Source: AG-12 sp035531535 (GTDB taxonomy: Bacteria; Chloroflexota; Dormibacteria; Aeolococcales; Bog-877). Taken from it: 15,168 bases of DNA. The notes under the pieces are model-generated. The model was not told the DNA's origin, made no database searches, and worked only from the letters and a program-made list of their open reading frames with translations. Shown here in pieces: positions 7,472 through 13,614 of the stretch; within the stretch, counting starts at the first letter, position 1, and each line of letters starts with the position of its first letter. The position numbers and the translations under genes were made by a program. The stretch spans positions 1 through 15,168 of the forward strand of contig DATKSV010000186.1 in assembly GCA_035531535.1 (NCBI GenBank), read 5' to 3'.

Positions 7472-7492
7472 CCTCTGGGGCCGCCCAGGAGG
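7472..7492 (+). terminator. Bulged hairpin between galE and the zinc-ribbon gene
   Basis: CCTCTGGG and CCCAGGAGG flank GCCG and can pair with one bulged base. The hairpin follows galE by about 50 bases and precedes the TATACT promoter of the next unit, so termination of the galE transcript is plausible. There is no T run. Confidence 0.3.
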
Positions 7493-7532
7493 TTGCCGAA
7501 ATTGGGGCCGGGGCGCCGTTCCCGGCTCGGTT

Positions 7533-7538
7533 TATACT
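7533..7538 (+). promoter_or_regulatory. -10 box of the zinc-ribbon/iscS unit
   Basis: TATACT in otherwise GC-rich sequence, 16 bases before ATG 7555. Transcription would start near 7545, leaving a leader of about ten bases that includes GAGG. No -35 close to TTGACA was found at 16-18 bases upstream. Confidence 0.55.
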
Positions 7539-7554
7539 CAGGACGAGGTTTGAG

Positions 7555-7872
7555 ATGGACATTCTGACTTTTCTGCGCCAGCGTGCGGCCGACTTTCGGT
7601 GTCCGGTGTGCCGTCGATCGCTGGCCGACTGCAAGATGCGCCAGCTCACCCACCAGGGCGCCCAGTACACCGTCGAGGTGACCTGTCGCAAGTGCGACAT
7701 GGCCTTCGTGGTGGCGCTGGAGCTGCACGGGGAGGGAGATGGGGACGAGCAGGTGGCTGCCGCGGAGGCTCCCCCCATCACCGCGGACGACATTCTGGAT
7801 GTCCACCGCGCACTGAAGGGTTATCAGGGACCGCTGACGGCACTGCTGGAGCCCGACCGCGACCAGCCCTGA
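7555..7872 (+). CDS. Small zinc-ribbon protein of unknown function
   Basis: 105 residues from ATG 7555, chosen because a -10 box lies just upstream and GAGG is seven bases before it; an in-frame GTG at 7453 would lie in front of that promoter. Two cysteine pairs, CPVC (16-19) and CRKC (44-47), form a classic four-cysteine zinc ribbon around a beta hairpin; C26 lies between them. A low-complexity acidic linker (GEGDGDEQ) leads to a conserved-looking tail ITADDILDVHRALKGYQGPLTALL. The gene stops 16 bases before an IscS-type cysteine desulfurase and is probably cotranscribed with it. I do not recognise a named family. Possible roles are a transcription- or ribosome-associated zinc ribbon, or a partner in sulfur transfer. 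Confidence 0.85.
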   Translation: MDILTFLRQRAADFRCPVCRRSLADCKMRQLTHQGAQYTVEVTCRKCDMAFVVALELHGEGDGDEQVAAAEAPPITADDILDVHRALKGYQGPLTALLEPDRDQP

Positions 7873-7888
7873 GGGCGGCGCCGCTTCC

Positions 7889-9037
7889 GTGATCTACCTC
7901 GACCATGCCGCCACCACTCCGGTGCGGGAGGAGGTGAGGCGGGCGATCGGGGTGGCTCTCGAGGATGGCTTCGGGAATCCATCGAGCACCCATCAGGTGG
8001 GGCGACAGGCACGCGCCCTGGTGGACCGGGCGCGCGATCAACTGGCCGCGGTGCTGCACTGCCGGGCCCGGGAGATCGTCCTCACCGGAGGCGGTAGCGA
8101 GGCCGACAATCTCGCCCTGCGGGGGGTCGCCCGACGAGCCCGCGGACGCCACCTGATCGTCTCGGCGGTGGAGCACGAGGCCGTCATTGAGACAGCGCGC
8201 GATCTCGTCAGCCAGGGATTCGAGCTGACGGTGCTGGCGGTGGACGAGGGCGGTCGGGTGCGGCCGGATGAGCTGGCCCGAGCCCTTCGGGAGGACACCT
8301 TTCTGGTCTCGGTGATGCTGGCCAACAACGAGGTCGGCACCATCCAGCCCATCGCGGAGCTGGTCGCGGTGACCAGGGAACGCTCGAAGGCCTACTTCCA
8401 CACCGACGCCACCCAGGCGTTGGGCAAGCTGTCCCTCGACGTGAACCAGCTGGGAGTGGACATGCTCACGGTGTCGGCGCACAAGGTCTACGGCCCCAAG
8501 GGGGCCGGGGCGCTCTACGTCCGCCAGGGCACCCCGCTCGATCCTGTGATCACCGGTGGGGGCCAGGAGCGCAACCGGCGCTCGGGAACGGAGAACGTGC
8601 CTGGAATCGTCGGCCTGGGAGTGGCGGCGGAGCTGGCCGAGGCCGAGCGGGAGGTGGAGTCTCGACGTCAGGCCCAGCTGTCTCAACGGCTCACCGACCT
8701 GATTGTGAGCCAGATCCCGGGCGCGGTCGCGACCGGGGCCAAGGCACCTGATCGGCTGCCCAACTTCGCCACCATCGCCTTTCCCGGGGTCGAGGGAGAG
8801 CTTCTCCTACTGCGCCTGGACCGGCTGGGGGTCTGCGCGTCGGCAGGCTCCGCCTGTTCCAGCGGCTCGCTCGCACCCTCCCATGTCCTGCTGGCGATGG
8901 GGCTGCCACCCGCGCGGGCCGGCGCGCACCTCCGCCTGACCGTGGGACGCCAGACCAGCTCCGAGGATGTGGCGCGCGCCGCCCAGGCGGTGGTGGCTTC
9001 AGTACGAGCCCTGCAGGTGGCGGTCCCGGCCGGCTGA
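7889..9037 (+). CDS. iscS: Cysteine desulfurase, class I (IscS/NifS-like)
   Basis: 382 residues. A PLP enzyme that takes sulfur from L-cysteine as a persulfide and hands it to Fe-S assembly or tRNA thiolation. It begins at GTG 7889 with the family N-terminus IYLDHAATTPV. VEHEAV and HTDATQA (cofactor contacts), SAHKVYGPKG with the Schiff-base lysine K199, RRSGTENVPGI, and the active-site loop CASAGSACSSGS with C323 are all present. The long cysteine loop and SAHK motif place it in class I, distinct from the SufS farther along. It follows the zinc-ribbon gene by 16 bases. No iscU is visible beside it, so it may mainly serve tRNA thiolation or act as a second sulfur donor. Function is secure; the exact pathway is not. 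Confidence 0.94.
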   Translation: MIYLDHAATTPVREEVRRAIGVALEDGFGNPSSTHQVGRQARALVDRARDQLAAVLHCRAREIVLTGGGSEADNLALRGVARRARGRHLIVSAVEHEAVIETARDLVSQGFELTVLAVDEGGRVRPDELARALREDTFLVSVMLANNEVGTIQPIAELVAVTRERSKAYFHTDATQALGKLSLDVNQLGVDMLTVSAHKVYGPKGAGALYVRQGTPLDPVITGGGQERNRRSGTENVPGIVGLGVAAELAEAEREVESRRQAQLSQRLTDLIVSQIPGAVATGAKAPDRLPNFATIAFPGVEGELLLLRLDRLGVCASAGSACSSGSLAPSHVLLAMGLPPARAGAHLRLTVGRQTSSEDVARAAQAVVASVRALQVAVPAG

Positions 9038-9056
9038 CGGCCTCGCCGCCGCGCGC

Positions 9057-9072
9057 CGGGGAAAGTTCCCCG
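9057..9072 (+). terminator. Hairpin after iscS
   Basis: CGGGGA-AAGT-TCCCCG, a perfect 6-bp stem with a 4-base loop, lies 19 bases behind the iscS stop and about 45 bases before the rrf2 promoter. It lacks a T run. It probably marks the end of the zinc-ribbon/iscS transcript. Confidence 0.4.
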
Positions 9073-9117
9073 ACCCAGGGCTGGAGCCGGCCTCAGCGGG
9101 CTCAGCCGCGCTGTGGC

Positions 9118-9123
9118 TAAAAT
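9118..9123 (+). promoter_or_regulatory. -10 box of the rrf2-suf operon
   Basis: TAAAAT at 9118-9123. The expected start of transcription, seven bases on, falls on G9130, the first base of an in-frame GTG, so the regulator could be made from a leaderless message. No good -35 is visible. The downstream edge overlaps the proposed Rrf2 operator. Confidence 0.55.
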
Positions 9124-9141
9124 AGCCTCGTGACAGTCGGA
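9122..9141 (+). promoter_or_regulatory. Proposed Rrf2/IscR-type operator, copy 1
   Basis: ATAGCCTCGTGACAGTCGGA. It shares the ATA-[CG]-C-[CT] left end and the CAGTCGGA right end with the copy behind sufC, at nearly the same distance (12 versus 13 bases). AAAAT (9119-9123) and ATTTT (9141-9145) flank it symmetrically. It overlaps the -10 box and transcription start of rrf2, where binding would repress. The similarity to the type 1 IscR consensus is partial. Inference from sequence only. Confidence 0.45.
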
Positions 9142-9165
9142 TTTTCGGGGCAGGCACCGGTGGCG

Positions 9166-9651
9166 ATGCGGATCTCTTCGCGCGCTCACTACGGGCTGCG
9201 CATGATGACAGAGCTGGCCAAGAGCTACGGCGGCCCCCCTCTCAGCTTGACCGAGATCGCTCGTCGCGAGGTCCTGCCGCTGGCATATCTAGAGCAGCTG
9301 GTGGCCCCCCTGAGAAGGTCTGGTCTGGTCGAGGGGACCAGGGGCCTCCACGGAGGCTATCGGCTCGCCCGGACCCCGGAGCAGGTAACGGTTCTCGAGA
9401 TTGTGGAGCTCATGGAGGGGGAGGTGGCCCCCGTCGAGTGCCTTGCCGAGGGATACCGTTCCGGCAGCTGTGAGCGCGAGCCGGAATGTCTTAGCCGACC
9501 TCTCTGGGGGCGGCTGCAACAGGCGGTGAAGCAGGTTCTGGGGGGCACCACCCTCAGGGACCTGCTGTCGGACCCTCTGGCCGTGGAGCCCTGGTGCCCC
9601 GGCGAGGGCATGGCCACTGCCGCATTCGTGAAGGAGGCAGCCCATGCCTGA
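9166..9651 (+). CDS. Rrf2-family regulator, IscR-like with three cysteines
   Basis: 161 residues from ATG 9166, which gives the usual Rrf2 N-terminus MRISSRAHYGLRMM; an in-frame GTG at 9130 would add 12 residues and could be used on a leaderless transcript. The winged helix-turn-helix spans about residues 1-75 (LTEIARREVLPLAYLEQLVAPLRRSGLV, then the wing GTRGLHGGYRLAR). C92, C102 and C108 lie in the loop that binds a [2Fe-2S] cluster in IscR, spaced C-x9-C-x5-C rather than C-x5-C-x5-C. This suggests it senses Fe-S status or oxidants and controls the suf genes that follow. Its stop overlaps the sufC start by eight bases, so it is the first gene of that operon. Family is firm; cluster binding is inferred. 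Confidence 0.92.
   Translation: MRISSRAHYGLRMMTELAKSYGGPPLSLTEIARREVLPLAYLEQLVAPLRRSGLVEGTRGLHGGYRLARTPEQVTVLEIVELMEGEVAPVECLAEGYRSGSCEREPECLSRPLWGRLQQAVKQVLGGTTLRDLLSDPLAVEPWCPGEGMATAAFVKEAAHA
9631..9637 (+). promoter_or_regulatory. Strong ribosome binding site of sufC inside rrf2
   Basis: AAGGAGG six bases before ATG 9644, inside the end of rrf2. It fixes the sufC start and, with the 8-base overlap, points to coupled translation. Confidence 0.8.
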
Positions 9652-10447
9652 GGCGGTAGCCGGCACGTCCGTTTTGGAGATCCGTGATCTGAGGGTGTCT
9701 GTGGAAGGCAAGGAGATCCTGCGGGGGGTCGACCTGACCGTTCCCAAGGGCGAGGTTCATGCCCTGATGGGCCCCAACGGGGCCGGCAAGACCAGCCTGG
9801 GCTACGCCGTGATGGGACACCCCAAGTACCAGGTGGTGTCGGGCGACATTCGCTGGGCCGGGGAGAGCCTGCTGGGCAAGTTGCCTGAGGACCGTTCTCG
9901 GATGGGCCTGTTCCTCAGCCTCCAATATCCGACGGCCATCCCGGGGGTGACTACGGTCAACTTCCTCCGGGCCGCCCTCAAGGGCCAGGGGAAGGACCTC
10001 AAGGCGCGCGACTTCCTGCGCCTGGTCAAGGAGGAGGTCGACGCTCTCAAGATGGATCAGTCGTTCATGTCTCGCTACATCAACGACAACTTCTCGGGCG
10101 GCGAAAAGAAGCGCATGGAGATCGTCCAGATGGCGGTGCTGCAACCCGAGATGGCGATCCTCGACGAGACCGACAGCGGCCTTGATGTCGATGCCCTGCG
10201 GACCGTGGCCGAGGGGGTCAACCGGGTCCGGCAGGACGGCATGGGGGTCCTGATCATCACCCACTACCAGCGGATCCTCGACTACATCACCCCGGACCGG
10301 GTCCACGTGATGGCGGCCGGTCGGATAATTGCCTCGGGTGGGTCGGAGCTGGTGGCCGAGATCGAGAAGACCGGCTACGACCCCATGCTGCAGGCGGCCG
10401 GGATCGCCGCCGAGGAGCTGGCCGCGGCCGCGGCCGCGGCGCGGTAG
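9644..10447 (+). CDS. sufC: Fe-S assembly ATPase SufC
   Basis: 267 residues. The cytosolic ABC-type ATPase of the SufBCD scaffold, whose ATP-driven dimerisation opens SufB-SufD for cluster assembly. Walker A GPNGAGKTS is at 43-51, the SufC-type signature FSGGEKKR at 150-157, and Walker B MAILDETDSGLDVD has D174-E175. The H-loop is IITHYQRIL. MGHPKYQV, LFLSLQYPTAIPGV and DYITPDRVHVM are SufC-specific. The C-terminus is an alanine tail (EELAAAAAAAR) encoded by a GGCCGC tandem repeat, a little longer than usual. The stop TAG forms the first three bases of a -10-like TAGAAT, so its end doubles as a possible sufB promoter. The start is fixed by AAGGAGG. Confidence 0.96.
   Translation: MPEAVAGTSVLEIRDLRVSVEGKEILRGVDLTVPKGEVHALMGPNGAGKTSLGYAVMGHPKYQVVSGDIRWAGESLLGKLPEDRSRMGLFLSLQYPTAIPGVTTVNFLRAALKGQGKDLKARDFLRLVKEEVDALKMDQSFMSRYINDNFSGGEKKRMEIVQMAVLQPEMAILDETDSGLDVDALRTVAEGVNRVRQDGMGVLIITHYQRILDYITPDRVHVMAAGRIIASGGSELVAEIEKTGYDPMLQAAGIAAEELAAAAAAAR
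10420..10440 (+). repeat. GGCCGC hexamer tandem repeat encoding the SufC alanine tail
   Basis: About three and a half copies of GGCCGC in frame at the 3' end of sufC, encoding alternating Ala codons. Changes in copy number would alter only the number of alanines. Confidence 0.6.
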
Positions 10448-10450
10448 AAT
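10445..10450 (+). promoter_or_regulatory. Possible internal -10 box for sufBD
   Basis: TAGAAT whose first three bases are the sufC stop codon. It is followed at once by the second operator-like site, in the same layout as the rrf2 promoter (TARAAT then CAGTCGG 16-17 bases on). Transcription would start near 10457, about 50 bases before sufB. No -35 match in the GC-rich sequence upstream. Confidence 0.4.
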
Positions 10451-10471
10451 ACCTACTAATTCAGTCGGAAT
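10449..10471 (+). promoter_or_regulatory. Proposed Rrf2/IscR-type operator, copy 2
   Basis: Half-sites ATACCTACT (10449-10457) and AGTCGGAAT (10463-10471) are complementary at 7 of 9 positions around AATTC. The core ACT-AATTC-AGTC-GG fits the type 1 IscR consensus core ACT-RWWWY-AGTC-RR, and the left end ATACCT fits ATASYY, but one base (the G before ACT) is missing. It lies in the only AT-rich gap of the operon, between sufC and sufB. Alternatively it may simply be an untranslated spacer; the repeated copy at rrf2 argues against that. Confidence 0.5.
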
Positions 10472-10506
10472 TTATCCCGGCATCGGGAAGAGAAAGGAAG
10501 GACCAG

Positions 10507-11907
10507 ATGGCAGTTGCCGCCAAGGACCTGACCAAGGACTACAAGTACGGCTTCAACGACGGCGACGAGTTCGTCTTCCGCGCTGTCAAGGGGCTCACTC
10601 GCGAGACTGTGCTGGACATCTCCCGCCGCAAGGGCGAGCCGGCCTGGATGCTCGAGTTCCGGCTCAAGGCGCTGGAGCACTTCCGGCAACGGCCGATGCC
10701 GACCTGGGGTCCTGACTTGAGCGGCATCGACTTTGATGACATCTACTACTACGTCCGCCCGGCTGAAGAGCAAGGCCGGACCTGGGACGACGTTCCGGAA
10801 GGCATCAAGCGCACCTTCGACCGCCTCGGCATCCCGGAGGCTGAGCGCAAGTTCCTGGGTGGGGTGTCCGCCCAGTATGAGAGCGAGGTGGTCTACCACT
10901 CGATCCGCAAGGACCTGGAGAAGCTGGGGGTGCTGTTCTCCGACTGCGACACCGGGCTCCGGGAGCACGAGGATATCTTCCGCAAGTACTTCGGCACCGT
11001 GATCCCCGCCAACGACAATAAATTCGCCGCCCTGAATTCGGCGGTGTGGTCGGGCGGCTCGTTCGTCTACGTGCCCAAGGGGGTGCGGGTTGAGGTGCCT
11101 CTGCAGGCGTACTTCCGAATCAACTCAGAGAGCATGGGTCAGTTCGAGCGGACCCTGATCATTGCCGACGAGGGCAGCTTTGTCCACTACATAGAGGGCT
11201 GTACCGCGCCCACCTACAGTCGGGACTCGCTGCACTCGGCGGTGGTTGAGATCATCGCCATGCCGGGCGCCACGGTCCGCTACACCACCATCCAGAACTG
11301 GTCCAACAACGTCTACAACCTGGTCACCAAGCGGGCCATCGCCAAGGAGCACGCTTCTGTCTTTTGGATCGACGGCAACCTCGGCTCCAAGATCACGGCA
11401 AAGTATCCATCCGTGTACCTGATGGGCGAGGGCGCCCACGGAGAGATCCTCTCGGTGGCCTTCGCCGGCGACGGCCAGCATCAGGACGCGGGCGGCAAGG
11501 TGATCCACGTGGCCCCCAACACCACCAGCACCATCGTCAGTAAGTCGGTGAGCAAGGGCACCGGGCGGACCTCGTACCGCGGCCACCTGAAGGTGTACCC
11601 CAAGGCTCACGGAGTCCGTTCCAGCGTGCGCTGCGACGCCCTCCTACTGGATGAGAACTCGCGCAGTGACACCTATCCCTACATGGACATCGAGGCGGAG
11701 GATGTTCAGATTGGGCATGAGGCCTCGGTCAGCAAGGTGGGCGACGAGCAGCTCTTCTACCTGCAGTCCCGCGGCATCAGCGAGGCTGACGCGACCGCGA
11801 TGATCGTCAACGGATTCATCGAGCCCTTCGTGAAGGAGCTGCCGATGGAGTACGCGCTTGAGCTCAACCGCCTGATCGCGCTCCAGATGGAGGGCAGCGT
11901 GGGATGA
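10507..11907 (+). CDS. sufB: Fe-S scaffold subunit SufB
   Basis: 466 residues, the normal length. Core scaffold of the SufBC2D complex on which nascent clusters are built. The N-terminal helical part (KYGFNDGDEFVFRAVKGLT) precedes the right-handed beta-helix core (VPKGVRVEVPLQAYFRIN, FVHYIEGCTAP, YRGHLKV). In the cluster-assembly region SVRCDALLLD gives C376, equivalent to E. coli SufB C405, and GHEASVSKVGDEQLFYLQSRG gives E405, equivalent to E434, so the sulfur acceptor and metal ligand are kept. The ribosome binding site AAGGAAGGA at 10494-10502 supports ATG 10507. The 59-base gap from sufC holds the second promoter/operator candidate. SufD follows 37 bases on. Confidence 0.97.
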   Translation: MAVAAKDLTKDYKYGFNDGDEFVFRAVKGLTRETVLDISRRKGEPAWMLEFRLKALEHFRQRPMPTWGPDLSGIDFDDIYYYVRPAEEQGRTWDDVPEGIKRTFDRLGIPEAERKFLGGVSAQYESEVVYHSIRKDLEKLGVLFSDCDTGLREHEDIFRKYFGTVIPANDNKFAALNSAVWSGGSFVYVPKGVRVEVPLQAYFRINSESMGQFERTLIIADEGSFVHYIEGCTAPTYSRDSLHSAVVEIIAMPGATVRYTTIQNWSNNVYNLVTKRAIAKEHASVFWIDGNLGSKITAKYPSVYLMGEGAHGEILSVAFAGDGQHQDAGGKVIHVAPNTTSTIVSKSVSKGTGRTSYRGHLKVYPKAHGVRSSVRCDALLLDENSRSDTYPYMDIEAEDVQIGHEASVSKVGDEQLFYLQSRGISEADATAMIVNGFIEPFVKELPMEYALELNRLIALQMEGSVG

Positions 11908-11944
11908 CGCTCCCAGGCACAGGCGTCCACCCAGGCGGGAAGCC

Positions 11945-13288
11945 TTGAGCGAGCTGGCCACCTCCGCGCCGGCTCTGACCCGCGAGCGAGTCACCGCGGC
12001 CCAGCTCCCCGGTGGCGACCCGGCCTTCGTGGCCAGCCTTCGCCAGGCGGCCGCTGCCGCTTACAGGGAGGAGCCCTGGCCGTCATCGACCAGGGACGAA
12101 GACTGGCGGCGGACCCCCCAGGTGGACAAGCTCGATCCGGCCAATTACTCTGAGCCGGCCACTTCGGCACGGGCCACCCCCGAGTTTCTGTCGGAAGTGG
12201 TGCGGGGCCCCCTCGCCGAGCTCCCCACCAGCGCCATCCTGGTCGACGATCAAACTGGCAACCTGGAGGGGGGCGACACCCCCGTGGCCCGGACCCTGGC
12301 CGCCGGACTGAGCCAGGATGCCGAGACCTGGAAGGGCGTTCTGGGAACCGTCGCCACCCCTGGGTTGCGCACCTTCGTGGCCCTCAACACCGCCCGCTTC
12401 ACCGGCGGCGCGTGCGTGCGTGCCGCCCGCGGGGAGCAGGTGGCGGCCGCGGTCCGGCTGGTCCACGGTGTTGACCAGGGCTCGGCCGCGTTCCCCAGGA
12501 CCCTGGTCCTGGTTGAGGAGGGGGCCAGCTTGACCCTGGTCGAGGAGTGGGTCTCCCCGGACGGGGAGGCGGACCTTTTGGTGCCGGTGGTGGAGGTGGT
12601 GGTGGAGCGCGGCGCTCACCTCACCCACGTCATCTACCAGCGCTGCGGGGATCAGACCGTGGTCCAGTCGACGGTCCGCGTCAGGTTGGCGCAGGACGCT
12701 CGCTATGACCTCAGCTGGGCGCTCCTAGGGGGCGCTTGGCAGAAGACCTACTTCGATGTCGACATGCTCGGGTATGGCTCCGAGTCGAAGGCCAAGGGCC
12801 TTTGCATCGGGGGCCACCAGCAGCACTACGATGTCCAGACCCTGCAGGACCACATCGCCGGCGGCGCCGTCAGCGACCTCCTCTACCGGGTGGCGGTTGC
12901 GGACCGCGCCCGCTCCATCTTCGCGGGGCTGATCCGAGTCGAGGAGGGCGCCCAGAAGACCAATGCCTACGTCCAGAACCGCAATCTCCTGCTCAGTCCG
13001 ACTGCCAAGGCCGACAGCAACCCGACCCTGGAAATCCTCGCCAACGACGTTCGCTGCACTCACGGCACCACCGCCGGACGGGTCGACGACGACCAACTCT
13101 TCTACTGTCAGTCGCGGGGCATTCCGGAGCAGGCGGCCAGGCGGCTGGTGGTGGAGGGATTTTTCGCCGACGTCATCGACTTCTTCCCAGAAGGGCCGCT
13201 TCGCGAAGATGCCCGCCAGGGAGTTCTGGAGTCGCTCGAGGAGATGGTCCCCTCCGGCTTGCGGACGGTTGGGCCCGGATCGGGCTGA
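11945..13288 (+). CDS. sufD: Fe-S scaffold subunit SufD
   Basis: 447 residues. Partner of SufB in the SufBC2D scaffold. The N-terminal region contains the family element STRDEDWRRTPQVDKL; the beta-helix core follows; the C-terminal signature CTHGTTAGRVDDDQLFYCQSRG carries H373, equivalent to the functional E. coli SufD H360. I chose TTG 11945 (MSELATSAPAL) because it fits the usual SufD N-terminal length and has a weak GGCGGGA upstream; no ATG or GTG lies nearby in frame. The TGA overlaps the ATG of the Rieske gene by one base (TGATG), so the pair is coupled. SufD is more divergent than SufB, as usual, but there is no sign of damage. Confidence 0.95.
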   Translation: MSELATSAPALTRERVTAAQLPGGDPAFVASLRQAAAAAYREEPWPSSTRDEDWRRTPQVDKLDPANYSEPATSARATPEFLSEVVRGPLAELPTSAILVDDQTGNLEGGDTPVARTLAAGLSQDAETWKGVLGTVATPGLRTFVALNTARFTGGACVRAARGEQVAAAVRLVHGVDQGSAAFPRTLVLVEEGASLTLVEEWVSPDGEADLLVPVVEVVVERGAHLTHVIYQRCGDQTVVQSTVRVRLAQDARYDLSWALLGGAWQKTYFDVDMLGYGSESKAKGLCIGGHQQHYDVQTLQDHIAGGAVSDLLYRVAVADRARSIFAGLIRVEEGAQKTNAYVQNRNLLLSPTAKADSNPTLEILANDVRCTHGTTAGRVDDDQLFYCQSRGIPEQAARRLVVEGFFADVIDFFPEGPLREDARQGVLESLEEMVPSGLRTVGPGSG

Positions 13289-13614
13289 TGTCGGAATGGG
13301 TGGATATTTGCGAGGCGCAGGCGATCCCGCCGGGACACGCCGCGCGCATCGAGATCGGCGCGCGGCCGATCGCGATCTTCAACGTGGGGGGAGAGTTCCA
13401 CTGTCTCGATGACACCTGCAGCCATGCTCTGGCCTCGCTGTCCGAGGGTGAGTTGCATGGGGCTGCCTGCGCCATCGAGTGTCCCCTGCACGGCAGCCAG
13501 TTCGACCTCCGCAGCGGCGAGCCGACCTCGTTCCCGGCGGTGGAGCCAGTGTTGGTCCACCGGGTCGAGGTACGCGAGGGGGAGCTGTGGGTGAGTCTGA
13601 ACGAGGCCAGTTGA
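13288..13614 (+). CDS. Rieske-type [2Fe-2S] ferredoxin of the suf operon
   Basis: 108 residues, a stand-alone Rieske domain resembling the ferredoxin subunits of ring-hydroxylating dioxygenases. Ligands are C44-x-H46 (DTCSHALASL) and C65-x2-H68 (ECPLHGSQFDLRSGEP), the complete Rieske set. No signal peptide or membrane helix, so it is cytosolic. It overlaps sufD by one base and sufS by four bases (TTGA), so it is embedded in the operon. Such Rieske genes are often found between sufD and sufS in Chloroflexota and other bacteria; an electron-donor role for cluster assembly is the usual guess and is unproven. Alternative names in databases are NirD-like or non-heme iron oxygenase ferredoxin subunit. 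Confidence 0.93.
   Translation: MSEWVDICEAQAIPPGHAARIEIGARPIAIFNVGGEFHCLDDTCSHALASLSEGELHGAACAIECPLHGSQFDLRSGEPTSFPAVEPVLVHRVEVREGELWVSLNEAS

Noticed and set aside
13479..13610. N-terminal extension of SufS from 13479
   Set aside because: It lies wholly inside the Rieske gene in another frame, and normal SufS homology begins at TTG 13611.
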